In this document: in pieces, positions 37,255 to 46,496 of the stretch
Layout of the letters: the number at the start of each line of letters is the position of its first letter
Numbering within the stretch: position 1 is the stretch's first letter
Assembly: GCA_942492205.1 (NCBI GenBank)
Contig: CALODT010000001.1
Span: 806,001 to 870,000 of the forward strand
Direction of reading: 5' to 3'
DNA: 64,000 nt
Source: UBA1847 sp942492205
Lineage (GTDB): Bacteria > Pseudomonadota > Gammaproteobacteria > Steroidobacterales > Woeseiaceae
Program-made: the position numbers and the translations under genes
The notes under the pieces: model-generated
The model's database searches: none
What the model saw: only the letters and a program-made list of their open reading frames with translations
What the model was told of the DNA's origin: nothing

Positions 37255-38589
37255 TGCGCCGAGGCCGAGGAAAGCCATGTAACCGACAACATCCGTTACC
37301 GTGGTGAGGACGACGCCCCCGGCCAGTGCAGGATCGACCCGCAGCTTCTTCAGGACCAGCGGGATGCTGTAGCCGGCAACGGCGGCAATAACCAGGTTGA
37401 TTATCATGGCCGCGCCGATGATCGCGCCGATGCGCCAATCGCCGAACCAGAAGTAAGTAACCGCCGCGACGACGGTGGCCCAGCCGAAACCGTTCAGGAT
37501 GCCAACGAGAACCTCTTTCCGTAGTATGCCGCGCGCGTTGCTTCGATTTATCTGTCCCAGTGCGATCGCTCGAGTGATGATGGTCAGAGATTGGCTGCCG
37601 GCGACGCCGCCCATACTGGGCACGACCGGCATCAGGACCGCGAGCAATACGATCTTGTCGATCGTCGTCTGGAACAGGTCGACGACGGCCGCTGCGAGGA
37701 ACGCCGTTGCCAGGTTCACGCCGAGCCAAAGCGCCCTGCGGGTCGCACTCTTTACAACCGGTGCGAACATGTCGTCTTCTTCGCCGAGGCCTGCCGCACT
37801 CATAAGGGAGTGTTCCGCTTCATCGCGAATTACGTCCACGACATCATCGACAGTAATACGGCCAAGAACGCGGAAATCGTCGTCGACAACCGGGGCGGAC
37901 AAGAGATCGCGATTCTCGAATTCCCAAACAACCTGCGCCGATGAAGCATGTGCCGGAATGGGCATGACGTCGGTGGACATGACGTTCGCTACCATCTCCT
38001 CCGGGTCTCTGGTCAACAGCCGGGACAGGTACAGGGAACCGATGTAGCTGTTGTCTCGGCTGACGACAAAAATCGAATCCGTGCCGTCGGACATCTCGCC
38101 GACGGCACGCAGATAACGGGCGACGACTTCGAGCGTAACGTCAGGACGCACGGTCACGATGTCGACATTCATGAGACCGCCGGCACTTTCCTCGTCGTAC
38201 GCGAGTACCTGTTGCAGGCGCTCGTGGTCCTGCTTGTCCAGCGACTGCAGGACTTCCTGTGTTACGGCTTCAGGCAGGTCAGCGAGCAGGTCGGCGAGAT
38301 CGTCGAGCTCCATGCCGTCCGCGGCAGCGACAAGTTCTTCCGTCGCCATGCCTTCGATAAGGCCGTCGCGAACGTCTTCGGCGAGTTCGACAAGCACATC
38401 GCCGCTGATCTCCGAGTCGACGATACCCCACAGCATCCTGCGTTCTTTCAGCGGCAGCGACTCGAGCAGCCGCGCGACTTCCGATGGATACAGGCTGTTG
38501 ACCATTATCCGCGCTGATCGCATGCGGCCGCTATCGAGGCGATCCTGCAGCAGCTCGACGTTCGCCTTGGTGGTCTCTCTCGCGTCCAT
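37240..38589 (-). CDS. mgtE: MgtE-family magnesium transporter
   Basis: The 449-residue Mg2+ channel has a cytoplasmic N-domain of helical repeats (about 20-135, including SLPLKERRMLWGIVDSEISGDVLVEL cut into two helices), two CBS domains that sense Mg2+ (about 140-260) and five transmembrane helices in the last third. The conserved VPSMGGVAGSQSLTII segment of the pore region is present. It starts 19 bases after rapZ, at the place where E. coli has npr. It probably belongs to the long rpoN-ptsN transcript. Confidence 0.96.
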   Translation of the reverse strand: MDARETTKANVELLQDRLDSGRMRSARIMVNSLYPSEVARLLESLPLKERRMLWGIVDSEISGDVLVELAEDVRDGLIEGMATEELVAAADGMELDDLADLLADLPEAVTQEVLQSLDKQDHERLQQVLAYDEESAGGLMNVDIVTVRPDVTLEVVARYLRAVGEMSDGTDSIFVVSRDNSYIGSLYLSRLLTRDPEEMVANVMSTDVMPIPAHASSAQVVWEFENRDLLSAPVVDDDFRVLGRITVDDVVDVIRDEAEHSLMSAAGLGEEDDMFAPVVKSATRRALWLGVNLATAFLAAAVVDLFQTTIDKIVLLAVLMPVVPSMGGVAGSQSLTIITRAIALGQINRSNARGILRKEVLVGILNGFGWATVVAAVTYFWFGDWRIGAIIGAAMIINLVIAAVAGYSIPLVLKKLRVDPALAGGVVLTTVTDVVGYMAFLGLGALFLL

Positions 38590-38608
38590 GCCGCAGGAGT
38601 TTAGCAGC

Positions 38609-39499
38609 TTACCTGTTTGCCGGAGTATGCGCTGCCAGGCTGTTGTGGCGAATGAGCACCGGATCGTGGATCTTCTGCAGGGCCCGACCGAGCTTCTCCG
38701 TCATACATACGGAACGGTGCTGGCCACCGGTGCAACCGATGCCGACGGTCAGGTAGCCGCGATGCGCATCCTTGTAGTGCGGAATCCAGCGCTCGAGGAA
38801 GCCAGAAATATCCGTGAACATCTGGCCAAATGCGGGCTGCGCCTCGAGGAAATCGACGACCTCGGCATCGAGACCGGTGAGGCCCCGCAACTTCACCGTC
38901 CAGTATGGGTTAGGCAGGCTGCGCAGATCGAACACGAAATCTGCGTCCGCCGGGATGCCATACTTGAAGCCGAACGACTGAACGAGAACCGACAGCGACT
39001 CGGACTGCCGCCGATCGACGCGGGCACGTATGACGTCCGCCAGTTCGTAAATACTGGTAACCGAGGTATCGATAACCAGGTCGGCGCTGTTGTGTATTTC
39101 GGCGAGTATCTCGCGTTCGGATTCGATCGCCATGTGCAGCTCGCCGCCGCTTTCAGCAAGCGGGTGCCGCCGACGGGACTCGCTGTATCGTTGCAGCAGA
39201 ATTTCGTCGCTGGCGTGCAGGAATATTATCTCTGCGCGGACCTTCTCCTGTCGCAGCTCGCGCAGCAAGTCCGGCAAAGACTTTAGGTCCTCGACGCTCG
39301 CTCTTGCATCAACGCCGACAGCAAGCAGTCTTGCAGACTCTTTTGCGCTCGCGCGCACCTCCTTGACGGCTGCCTTCAGCAGCGTTGCGGGAAGGTTATC
39401 GATGCAGTAATAGCCGAGGTCTTCCAGTACGTGCAGCGCCACGCTCTTGCCCGACCCGGACAGGCCGCTGACGATGATCAGGCGAAGTTCGTTTGACAC
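38609..39499 (-). CDS. rapZ: RNase adapter / nucleotide-binding protein RapZ
   Basis: The 296-residue protein guides RNase E to sRNAs that control glucosamine-6-phosphate synthase in enterobacteria. The P-loop GLSGSGKS (about residues 12-19), the DNLPATLL segment and the C-terminal RNA-binding motif GIGCTGGQHRSV are present. The likely start is GTG at 39499, inside the 3' end of ptsN (22-base overlap). The sRNAs GlmY/GlmZ were not sought outside the window. Its position after rpoN-hpf-ptsN matches other gammaproteobacteria. Confidence 0.97.
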   Translation of the reverse strand: MSNELRLIIVSGLSGSGKSVALHVLEDLGYYCIDNLPATLLKAAVKEVRASAKESARLLAVGVDARASVEDLKSLPDLLRELRQEKVRAEIIFLHASDEILLQRYSESRRRHPLAESGGELHMAIESEREILAEIHNSADLVIDTSVTSIYELADVIRARVDRRQSESLSVLVQSFGFKYGIPADADFVFDLRSLPNPYWTVKLRGLTGLDAEVVDFLEAQPAFGQMFTDISGFLERWIPHYKDAHRGYLTVGIGCTGGQHRSVCMTEKLGRALQKIHDPVLIRHNSLAAHTPANR

Positions 39500-39972
39500 G
39501 AGCTGCCGGGCGCGGAAAACGACGCGCCGTCGATCAGCGCTGCATGGAGGTCGCTGCTGCTGTTGATCCCGCGCAGGCGCGCTCGCAGGCCCTCGTCAGA
39601 AAGCACGTTCGTAACCAGCTGGATGTCGGCATGATGCTGATCGCTCGTTTCTAAAGGCACCATCATGCCGAACACGAGGTCAACGGGTTCGCCGTCAGCG
39701 GCGTCGAAGTCTATGGGTTCCAGCAACTTCATCAGGGCGGCATTGCTGGCGTCGATACCCGCGACCCGACAGTGTGGAAACGCCGCGCCCCTGTCGAGGC
39801 TCGTGCAACCGAGGCGTTCGCGCTCTATCAGGCTCTCGAATATCGTTTCACTCGCAATGTCCGGGAAAGAACGCACCAGCAGCTCGCTCAGAATTTCGAG
39901 GCAGTGCTTCTTGCTGCGCGCGGTTGCGTTACACAACACGCCATCAGGCTTGATGATATCTGCGAGCGACAT
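39478..39972 (-). CDS. ptsN: Nitrogen-related PTS protein EIIA-Ntr
   Basis: The 164-residue regulator accepts phosphate from NPr on a histidine, here in the GAAFPHCRV segment near residue 67. The ERERLGCTSLDRG segment before it is typical of the EIIA fructose/Ntr fold. In relatives it controls potassium transport, sigma-54-linked genes and envelope stress. Its end overlaps rapZ by 22 bases. The gene for its phosphate donor NPr, usually two genes downstream, is absent here. Confidence 0.95.
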   Translation of the reverse strand: MSLADIIKPDGVLCNATARSKKHCLEILSELLVRSFPDIASETIFESLIERERLGCTSLDRGAAFPHCRVAGIDASNAALMKLLEPIDFDAADGEPVDLVFGMMVPLETSDQHHADIQLVTNVLSDEGLRARLRGINSSSDLHAALIDGASFSAPGSSCQTNFA

Positions 39973-40025
39973 GCTAAGGCTTCTCGAATCTGAACCAGCG
40001 CGTGGCTTCTGGTAGGCCAGCGTAC

Positions 40026-40346
40026 TCAGGCGTACCTGGATTTGTGGGCGTCTTTCGCGTGATGGTCGACAAGCTTTTCCTTGTACTTGCGAACTCGCCT
40101 CTCAAGCTTGTCCACAAGCCCGTCAATCGCAGCGTACATATCTTCTTCAGTGTGCTCGCAGTGTATTGAGCCACCGTTTACCTTTGCCGTTGCTTCCGCT
40201 TTGTGGCGCAATTTTTCTACCGTCAGGATACATTGGACGTCAGACACGAGGTCAAAGTGGCGCGCAATCTTTTCTATTTTGGATTCGACGTAGTCTCTCA
40301 GCGAATCAGTTACTTCGACGTGATGGCCTGAAACATTCAATTGCAT
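40026..40346 (-). CDS. hpf: Ribosome hibernation-promoting factor (short form)
   Basis: The 106-residue protein binds the 30S A- and P-site region in stationary phase and favours inactive 70S/100S ribosomes. The start MQLNVSGHHVEVTDSLRDYV and the VEKLRHKAEATAKVNG strand followed by EEDMYAAIDGLVDKLERRV are typical. The lack of a long C-terminal domain marks the short HPF form. AGGAGA lies 5 bases before the ATG. The gene is between rpoN (118 bases upstream) and ptsN, as in E. coli. Confidence 0.96.
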   Translation of the reverse strand: MQLNVSGHHVEVTDSLRDYVESKIEKIARHFDLVSDVQCILTVEKLRHKAEATAKVNGGSIHCEHTEEDMYAAIDGLVDKLERRVRKYKEKLVDHHAKDAHKSRYA

Positions 40347-40464
40347 TGCGGTCTCCTGTACTTGTTATCGATCGCCCGGATCGTGACCCGGCCCTCTCGG
40401 TCGACAGCGTCTCATTGTCAGCCACGTCAGCCCTGCAGGCAGGCAGAGACGCCAGACGCCCTGT

Positions 40465-41868
40465 TTACCGTGTCTCACGACTCCTGCGTTCGCTCGACGA
40501 CGGAATATTCATAGCTTCACGGTACTTCGCGACTGTCCTTCTGGCAACCGAAATACCGTCCTCTTTCAGTAAGTTCGTGATCTTGCTGTCGCTCAGTGGC
40601 TTCTTCGGGTTCTCGGCCCCGATCAGTTTCCGAATTTTCGCGCGAACCGACGTGGATGACTGGTCCTCACCGCTCGCGGATGACAGGTGACTCGAGAAGA
40701 AGTACTTGAATTCAAAGACACCACGCGGCGTGTGCATGTATTTGTTGGTCGTGACGCGCGAGATGGTCGACTCGTGCATGGCGATTTCCTCGGCAATATC
40801 GCGCAGTACCATTGGCTTCATGGCCTCGTCGCCGTGCTCCAGGAACTCCGTCTGCCGGGCAACGATGCTGCTTGCGACCTTAAGCAGCGTCTCATTGCGT
40901 ATCTCGAGGCTACGTATCAGCCAGCGAGCCTCCTGCAGCTGCGACTTGAGCACGGCGTGTTCGCCGCTGCCACGCAACAATTTTGCATATTGCTGATTGA
41001 CGGACAGGCGAGGGACGCCGGTAGGGCTGATTTCCACTTGCCAGCGATTGTCTACCTTGCGCACGAACACATCCGGGATCACGTATTCCGCTGACGGCGG
41101 ACTGACAGCGAGCCCCGGCTTCGGATTGCAGCCTCTGAGCAGCGCGAGCGCCTCGTGCAAGTCGTCCTCGGATGTCCGCAGGGTGCGGCGAAGCTCGCCA
41201 TAGTCGCGGCTGGCAACCAGGTCGAGATAGTCGCTGGCCAGGCTGATTGCCAGCTGCATGCCCGGCGTATTCCAGTCGAGTTGGCTGAGTTGCAGGAGTA
41301 TACACTCCGAGATTGATCGGGCACCGACGCCGACGGGGTCGAGGCGCTGAATCTTGGTCAGGGTCCGCTCGATCTCCGTGTCCGTGATCGCCGACTCGAC
41401 ATCGAGGCTATCGTGGATTTCCTGCAGATCGGCAGTAAGGTAGCCATCGTCATTGATGGAGTCGATGATTGCCTCACCGATAATCACCTCGCGCGGCGAA
41501 AAATGCTCCATTTCCAGCTGCCAGAGCAGGTGTTCGCGGAGAGTCTGCCCGGACTCGTCGGCGAAGTCTGTGATCGGCCGGCCCTCGCCATTCCAGCCAC
41601 CATCCTGGGTACGTTCAGCCGTGCGCGTCTGCCACATGTCTTCCGACTTTAGTGTTTCGATTTCGGCAGTGGACTCGGCGCTCGTCTGCGGGACGTCGGG
41701 GAGGTCCTCCATCTCGAGCATGATGTTTTCTTCGAGCGCCTCCTGGATCTCGGCGTTCAGGTCGAGCACCGGGAGTTGCAGCAGCCGAATTGCCTGCTGC
41801 AATTGCGGCGTCATCGTCAGAGACTGACCGAGCTTGAGTTGCAGCGAAGGTTTCAGCATATGTGACAT
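40465..41868 (-). CDS. rpoN: RNA polymerase sigma-54 factor
   Basis: The 467-residue sigma factor directs RNA polymerase to -24/-12 promoters that need enhancer-binding activators. The Gln/Leu-rich region I (LKLGQSLTMTPQLQQAIRLL), an acidic region II, the core-binding part and the C-terminal RpoN box ARRTVAKYREAM are present. It follows lptB by 52 bases in the conserved lpt-rpoN order. No activator gene lies in the window. Confidence 0.98.
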   Translation of the reverse strand: MSHMLKPSLQLKLGQSLTMTPQLQQAIRLLQLPVLDLNAEIQEALEENIMLEMEDLPDVPQTSAESTAEIETLKSEDMWQTRTAERTQDGGWNGEGRPITDFADESGQTLREHLLWQLEMEHFSPREVIIGEAIIDSINDDGYLTADLQEIHDSLDVESAITDTEIERTLTKIQRLDPVGVGARSISECILLQLSQLDWNTPGMQLAISLASDYLDLVASRDYGELRRTLRTSEDDLHEALALLRGCNPKPGLAVSPPSAEYVIPDVFVRKVDNRWQVEISPTGVPRLSVNQQYAKLLRGSGEHAVLKSQLQEARWLIRSLEIRNETLLKVASSIVARQTEFLEHGDEAMKPMVLRDIAEEIAMHESTISRVTTNKYMHTPRGVFEFKYFFSSHLSSASGEDQSSTSVRAKIRKLIGAENPKKPLSDSKITNLLKEDGISVARRTVAKYREAMNIPSSSERRSRETR

Positions 41869-41920
41869 CGCTCGAGGAGCTCGAAGCGTTTCCGCAAACA
41901 GATCATGCCGCTAGTGTGCC

Positions 41921-42646
41921 TCAGAGTTTGAACTCCTGTCCGAGATATACCTCTCGTACGTGCTGATTCTCCAGAATCGCTTCCGGCGACCCCTCGGCAA
42001 TCAGGATACCGTCACTCAGTATATAGGCATGGCCGCAGATTCCGAGTGTTTCGCGGACATTATGGTCAGTAATCAACACGCCGATGTCGCGTTCGCACAG
42101 GTGCCGGATGATACGCTGGATATCGAGCACGGATATGGGGTCCACGCCGGCAAAAGGCTCATCCAGCAGGACGAACAGGGGGTTCGCGGCAAGCGCCCGG
42201 GCGATCTCGACTCGGCGCCTTTCGCCGCCCGACAGACTTATTCCGAGGCTGCTGCGAACATGGCCGACATGTAGCTCGTCCAGCAGGTTCTCGAGTTCCT
42301 GTTCGCGACCGGCCCGATCGAGATCCTCGCGATTCTCGAGGATCGCGAGGATGTTCTGCTCAACGGTCAGTTTGCGAAATATCGAGGCTTCCTGAGGCAG
42401 GTAACCGAGCCCGAGTTTCGCACGCCGGTGCATGGGCTGCGCTGTCAGGTCTTTGCCGTCCAGCAGTATCTTGCCGCTGTCGGCCGTGATGAGGCCGACG
42501 ATCATGTAAAACGCGGTCGTCTTTCCCGCGCCGTTCGGTCCGAGCAAGCCGACGACCTCGCCGCTCTTGATCTCGATGGAAATGCTCTTGACGACCTTGC
42601 GAAGCTTGTAGCTCTTCGAAATGTTCTGGACGCTTAAGATGCTCAT
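41921..42646 (-). CDS. lptB: LPS export ABC transporter ATP-binding protein
   Basis: The 241-residue ATPase powers extraction of lipopolysaccharide from the inner membrane with LptF and LptG. Walker A GPNGAGKTT near residue 37, the Q-loop, the signature LSGGERRRVEIARAL, Walker B FVLLDEPFAGVD and the switch His in LITDHNVRETL are intact. Its ATG overlaps the lptA stop by four bases. LptF and LptG are not in the window. Confidence 0.98.
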   Translation of the reverse strand: MSILSVQNISKSYKLRKVVKSISIEIKSGEVVGLLGPNGAGKTTAFYMIVGLITADSGKILLDGKDLTAQPMHRRAKLGLGYLPQEASIFRKLTVEQNILAILENREDLDRAGREQELENLLDELHVGHVRSSLGISLSGGERRRVEIARALAANPLFVLLDEPFAGVDPISVLDIQRIIRHLCERDIGVLITDHNVRETLGICGHAYILSDGILIAEGSPEAILENQHVREVYLGQEFKL

Positions 42647-43320
42647 GGACGGCCGTCTTCAGCCTCCGGACTGACGCTGCCACCCTCGTCCTCGCCATCC
42701 GGTCGCGTGGTAGCTCCATTGGTGGGCGTGTAGATAATTCGCACCCGATCGTCCTCACTCCCGGAGGAGTCGGCATCGATGCGTTGCTCGGCGATGTTGT
42801 AAACCAGGAAGTTTGACGATATCTGGTTGCCGCCCTCGTTTATCGTCGCCTGCTCCGAGAACTCGACGATGCCCGCGTCGACATCGTAAGACAGTCGGCC
42901 GGCCTCCGCATAGGTAACTTCGTCAGACCCGGGCCGTCGCAGCTCGAATGTCGCCGGTGCGCCAGTGACCAGGGCCGACCTTAACTCGTATTGAACAAAT
43001 GTCAGCTGCGCCGAGTCGCACTCGATGCGGCCGTTGTCGATGTCGATCGTAACGTTGCCGGTGAACTGCCAGGAGCCATCTTCGCCCTCCGTGTTCCTGG
43101 CGCGACCCTCATCGGCCTCGATGCCGATACGGCCCTGCGACAGCCGGAGCCCGGTAAACACGATCATCGACGTCTTGCCATCGAAAGAGGTTGACTCGGC
43201 ATCGATATCCCATGGCAACCGCAGGTCCAGGTCGGTAACCTGTGCTGTCGCGACCACGGGTGCCAGGCCCAGCAAGAGCAACGCGTGCAAACGAAAAAGT
43301 TGTCGTACAAGGGTTGTCAT
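42643..43320 (-). CDS. lptA: LPS periplasmic bridge protein LptA, with acidic C-terminal extension
   Basis: The 225-residue protein has a signal peptide (MTTLVRQLFRLHALLLLGLAP, ending ATAQ) and an OstA beta-jellyroll domain (about 35-180) that carries LPS across the periplasm. At 225 residues it is about 40 longer than E. coli LptA; the extra tail after VRIIYTPTNG is rich in Asp, Glu and Gly and probably disordered. The start directly follows the lptC stop, and the end overlaps lptB by four bases. Confidence 0.94.
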   Translation of the reverse strand: MTTLVRQLFRLHALLLLGLAPVVATAQVTDLDLRLPWDIDAESTSFDGKTSMIVFTGLRLSQGRIGIEADEGRARNTEGEDGSWQFTGNVTIDIDNGRIECDSAQLTFVQYELRSALVTGAPATFELRRPGSDEVTYAEAGRLSYDVDAGIVEFSEQATINEGGNQISSNFLVYNIAEQRIDADSSGSEDDRVRIIYTPTNGATTRPDGEDEGGSVSPEAEDGRP

Positions 43321-43881
43321 TCAGGGAGCAATCTTGCCGCGAACGTTCGATTTAAGTTCGATTCTGTCATCGTTTAGCGATGCTAGCATGCCCGTGGCAG
43401 TCAGGCTGCGGGCACCAATGCGAATTTGTACGCGGACGTCCGTTTCAGCAACGAAACGTTCAGGGTCGAGTTCGAGGTACTGCGTCCGAATTTCGGTTTC
43501 TTCTTCGGCATTGGCGCCGTTACTGGTTGCACGAACGTGGCCGCGCAGAGCGATACGGGGGCTGCCCTCGCTCAGGGTCGCCGCATCGGCGTTCACGGTC
43601 CACGGGATATCGCTCTCCGGCGAGTAACGAATCCGGACGTCGGTAAATTCGATACTCTTGTCGGCCTGTTGCTCGGCGCGATCCGCTTCGATTTCATAGA
43701 GCAAACTGCCGTTTTCGCCGGTGCCGAGAATTCGAGCAGACTTCAGGTAGTAGCCGCGATGGGCCGTTTCATACGGCGTCTCGCTGGCGGCATCCGATTC
43801 GCCCTGGCGGGCGAGGTACCAGCTGCCGAGCGCGCCTGCGGTCATGACAGTGAGCAATACAGCGTGCCGAGGGGTGATCAA
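43321..43881 (-). CDS. lptC: LPS export protein LptC
   Basis: The 186-residue inner-membrane protein has one N-terminal transmembrane helix (about residues 7-23) and a periplasmic OstA-like domain that receives LPS from LptBFG and passes it to LptA. The likely start is TTG at 43881, overlapping the kdsC stop in TTGA; the next ATG would remove half the membrane helix. Sequence conservation in this family is low, so the call leans on position, size and the EIEADRAEQQADKSIEF pattern. Confidence 0.9.
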   Translation of the reverse strand: MITPRHAVLLTVMTAGALGSWYLARQGESDAASETPYETAHRGYYLKSARILGTGENGSLLYEIEADRAEQQADKSIEFTDVRIRYSPESDIPWTVNADAATLSEGSPRIALRGHVRATSNGANAEEETEIRTQYLELDPERFVAETDVRVQIRIGARSLTATGMLASLNDDRIELKSNVRGKIAP

Positions 43882-44378
43882 GACGCCTTGTCCTGACTTG
43901 TCAGCAGGAGATCACAGATCTCGCGTACGGCACCGGCACCGCCAGCCGCCGACGTCGTGATATCGCACGCTTCGCGCACCGCCTGTACGGCATTTGCGAC
44001 GGCTATAGAAACGCCGACGTGATTCAGAAGCGGCAGGTCGGGAATGTCGTCGCCGACAAAGACACAGCGCTCGGCCGTGATGCCAAGCGTGTCGATAATG
44101 CTATCGAGCGCAGCCACCTTGTCCTTGCAGCCCTGCACGACGTACGGTACGCCGAGTTCGTCCATGCGCTTCTCAACCGCCCCGGATTTTCTGCCGCTGA
44201 TTACGGCGACGGCTATGTTCGCATCGAGGATCCGGCGTATTCCGAAGCCATCCTGCGTATTAAAGGCTTTGCTTTCGACGCCGTCGTTGGACAGATAGAA
44301 GCGGCCGTCGGTGAATACACCGTCAACATCAAAGGCGGCCAATCGAATGCCGGCAAGTTTCTCAACAGTGCTTGTCAC
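43878..44378 (-). CDS. kdsC: 3-deoxy-D-manno-octulosonate 8-phosphate phosphatase
   Basis: The 166-residue HAD-family enzyme removes phosphate from Kdo-8-phosphate. The nucleophile motif FDVDGVFTDG near residue 16, AVISGRKS and the metal-binding CVFVGDDIPDLPLL are present, without a cap domain, as usual for KdsC. The start is GTG at 44378, in a GTGA overlap with kdsD. Together kdsD and kdsC supply Kdo to WaaA. Confidence 0.96.
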   Translation of the reverse strand: MTSTVEKLAGIRLAAFDVDGVFTDGRFYLSNDGVESKAFNTQDGFGIRRILDANIAVAVISGRKSGAVEKRMDELGVPYVVQGCKDKVAALDSIIDTLGITAERCVFVGDDIPDLPLLNHVGVSIAVANAVQAVREACDITTSAAGGAGAVREICDLLLTSQDKAS

Positions 44379-45358
44379 ATTAGCCCTTCACGGAAAAGAT
44401 CGTGAATGTTTAGCGCGCCGACCAGGAGACCCTCGTCACCCGCTACCAGCAAAGACGTGATCCGGTTGTCCTCGAGAATGCGCAGCGCTTCCGCCGCCAG
44501 CACATCGGCGCCGGTCGTTTTGCAGTTCGTGTGCATCACGTCACGAATCACGGTTTCGCGTATATCCGCGCCCGTGTCGAGCGTGCGTCGCAGGTCCCCG
44601 TCGGTATAGATGCCGAGGATCTTGTTGTCGGCATCCACGATCGCCGTCATGCCGAGTCCCTTGTCCGTCATTTCGAACAGGGCGTCTCGCAGCGTGACAT
44701 CGGCTCTGACCGCCGGTACGCGTTCGCCGCTGCGCATCACATCGGAAACGCGCAGCAGCAGACGTTTACCCAGGTTGCCGCTCGGGTGCGAGCGGGCGAA
44801 GTCCTCCGCAGTGAAGCCGCGCTTTTTCAGCAGCGCAACGGCCAATGCGTCGCCCATGGCAAGCGTGGCGGTCGTGCTTGCGGTCGGTGCGAGATTCAGC
44901 GGGCAAGCCTCTTCGGAAACGCTGATATCGAGGTGTACATCGGACGCTTTCGCCATCGTAGACTTCGGATTGCCGGTCATGGACAGCAGTTTCGCGCCCA
45001 TCCGTTTCACGATCGGCAAGATCGTGATTACCTCTTCGGTTTCTCCAGAGTAGGACACGGCCAGCAGCAGGTCGTTTCGCGTAATCATGCCGACATCACC
45101 GTGACTGGCTTCGGCAGGGTGCAAAAAGAATGCGGGCGTACCGGTCGACGCGAGCGTTGCGGCAATCTTGTTACTGACGTGACCCGATTTGCCCATGCCG
45201 GTCACAACCACGCGCCCCTCAGTCTGCAGGCACAAATCACAGGCAGCCAGGAAATCGGCATTCAGGCGTGCTTTCAGGCTATCGACGGCTCGTGCCTCGA
45301 TTTCCAGCACTTCTGTCGCCAGCGCGAGCACTTGTTCGTTTGTCATTGTGTCAGGCAA
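44375..45358 (-). CDS. kdsD: Arabinose-5-phosphate isomerase
   Basis: The 327-residue enzyme converts ribulose 5-phosphate to arabinose 5-phosphate, the first step to Kdo. The SIS domain (about 40-175) shows VVTGMGKSGHVSNKIAATL and HPAEASHGDVGMI; two CBS domains follow (about 205-327). Length matches KdsD. It is 72 bases after the yrbG-type gene and overlaps kdsC by four bases. Confidence 0.97.
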   Translation of the reverse strand: MPDTMTNEQVLALATEVLEIEARAVDSLKARLNADFLAACDLCLQTEGRVVVTGMGKSGHVSNKIAATLASTGTPAFFLHPAEASHGDVGMITRNDLLLAVSYSGETEEVITILPIVKRMGAKLLSMTGNPKSTMAKASDVHLDISVSEEACPLNLAPTASTTATLAMGDALAVALLKKRGFTAEDFARSHPSGNLGKRLLLRVSDVMRSGERVPAVRADVTLRDALFEMTDKGLGMTAIVDADNKILGIYTDGDLRRTLDTGADIRETVIRDVMHTNCKTTGADVLAAEALRILEDNRITSLLVAGDEGLLVGALNIHDLFREGLM

Positions 45359-45430
45359 GACCGGCCCTCAGCGGTTCTTCCGGGAATCGCGACTCAGACC
45401 GAAAGCGGCGAGACAGCGTCTGGGCACATT

Positions 45431-46396
45431 CTATATGTTTTGCACGACGACGTATGAATCATAGGCAATAAAAGCGATCAGCAGAGCAGCGCCCTCGAGC
45501 CTCGATAGCTCGGAGCGCTGATCGTAGCCATAGGTCATGGCGAACAACACCAGTGTGAAGGCCACCATCACAAAGATGTGCAGTGACAGCACGGTCGGCG
45601 CCAGGGCGGCGGGCTCGATCGTGGCCGCGATACCGATGACTGCGAGCAAGTTGAAGATGTTCGAGCCTACGATGTTGCCGATCGCCAGCCCGTATTCACC
45701 TTTTAGAGCGCTCGCGAGTGATACCGCAAGCTCGGGCAAGCTGGTGCCAAGCGCGACTACGAGTATGCCGATCACGACTTCGCTGATGCCCAATTCGGTA
45801 GCAATGCCGATCGCGCCGCTGACAAGCAGTTCCGCGCCGATGAGGAGCGTGCCGAGGCCAATGACCAGCCAGACGACGGCCATTGGCGTGCGGACGTCGG
45901 TCGGGATTTCCGCCTCGAAATCCAGGCTGATCGGATCGTTTGCTGCAGAGCGCGTGCCAAGCCGCGCGAGCCATACCATCGTGATGACCAGGCCGGTCAA
46001 CATTACGATGCCGTCCATACGGCTCAGGTAGGAATCAAGGAACAAAGAAACGGTCAGCAAGGATACGGCGAGCAGGGCGGGCATTTCGCGGCGCAACGTC
46101 GCCGATTCGATCTGGATGGGCCGTATCATCGCGGTGACGCCCAGAACCAGCCCGATGTTGACGATATTCGAGCCAATCGCGTTGCCGATCGCGAGTCCTG
46201 GCTGCTGTTCCATGGCCGCGACGATAGACACCAGAATCTCCGGCGCTGAGGTCGCAAACGCCACGATCGTGAGACCGATGAGCAACGGCGGAACGCCGAG
46301 ATTGCGGGCCGTAGCCGCCGCGCCATGCACGAACCTGTCGGCGCCCCACATCAGAAGCGTCAGGCCGGCGATCACCAAGAGAATGTCTACGAACAT
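45431..46396 (-). CDS. yrbG: YrbG-type calcium/sodium antiporter
   Basis: The 321-residue protein belongs to the Ca2+/cation antiporter family, with about ten transmembrane helices in two inverted repeats. The alpha-repeat signatures are clear: FATSAPEILVS plus GNAIGSNIVNIGLVLG in the first half, and VALGTSLPELAVSLASA plus GNIVGSNIFNLLAVIG in the second. In E. coli the same gene heads the kds-lpt cluster. It is divergent from ibaG-murA. Confidence 0.95.
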   Translation of the reverse strand: MFVDILLVIAGLTLLMWGADRFVHGAAATARNLGVPPLLIGLTIVAFATSAPEILVSIVAAMEQQPGLAIGNAIGSNIVNIGLVLGVTAMIRPIQIESATLRREMPALLAVSLLTVSLFLDSYLSRMDGIVMLTGLVITMVWLARLGTRSAANDPISLDFEAEIPTDVRTPMAVVWLVIGLGTLLIGAELLVSGAIGIATELGISEVVIGILVVALGTSLPELAVSLASALKGEYGLAIGNIVGSNIFNLLAVIGIAATIEPAALAPTVLSLHIFVMVAFTLVLFAMTYGYDQRSELSRLEGAALLIAFIAYDSYVVVQNI

Positions 46397-46471
46397 AATT
46401 TGTTGTATTTATTGAAGAGCGGCCCCTCGTCGGGCCCCTCGTAGCAACCTTGCCGACCACTTCCGACCGGC

Positions 46472-46492
46472 CATGATACACAATCATGATAC
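46472..46492. repeat. Operator-like repeat between yrbG and ibaG
   Basis: CATGATAC occurs twice in direct orientation (46472-46479 and 46485-46492). Inside it, ATGAT (46473-46477) and ATCAT (46483-46487) form an inverted repeat. The element ends 4 bases before the candidate ibaG -35 box, a usual place for an activator or repressor site. Confidence 0.4.
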
Positions 46493-46496
46493 GGCG

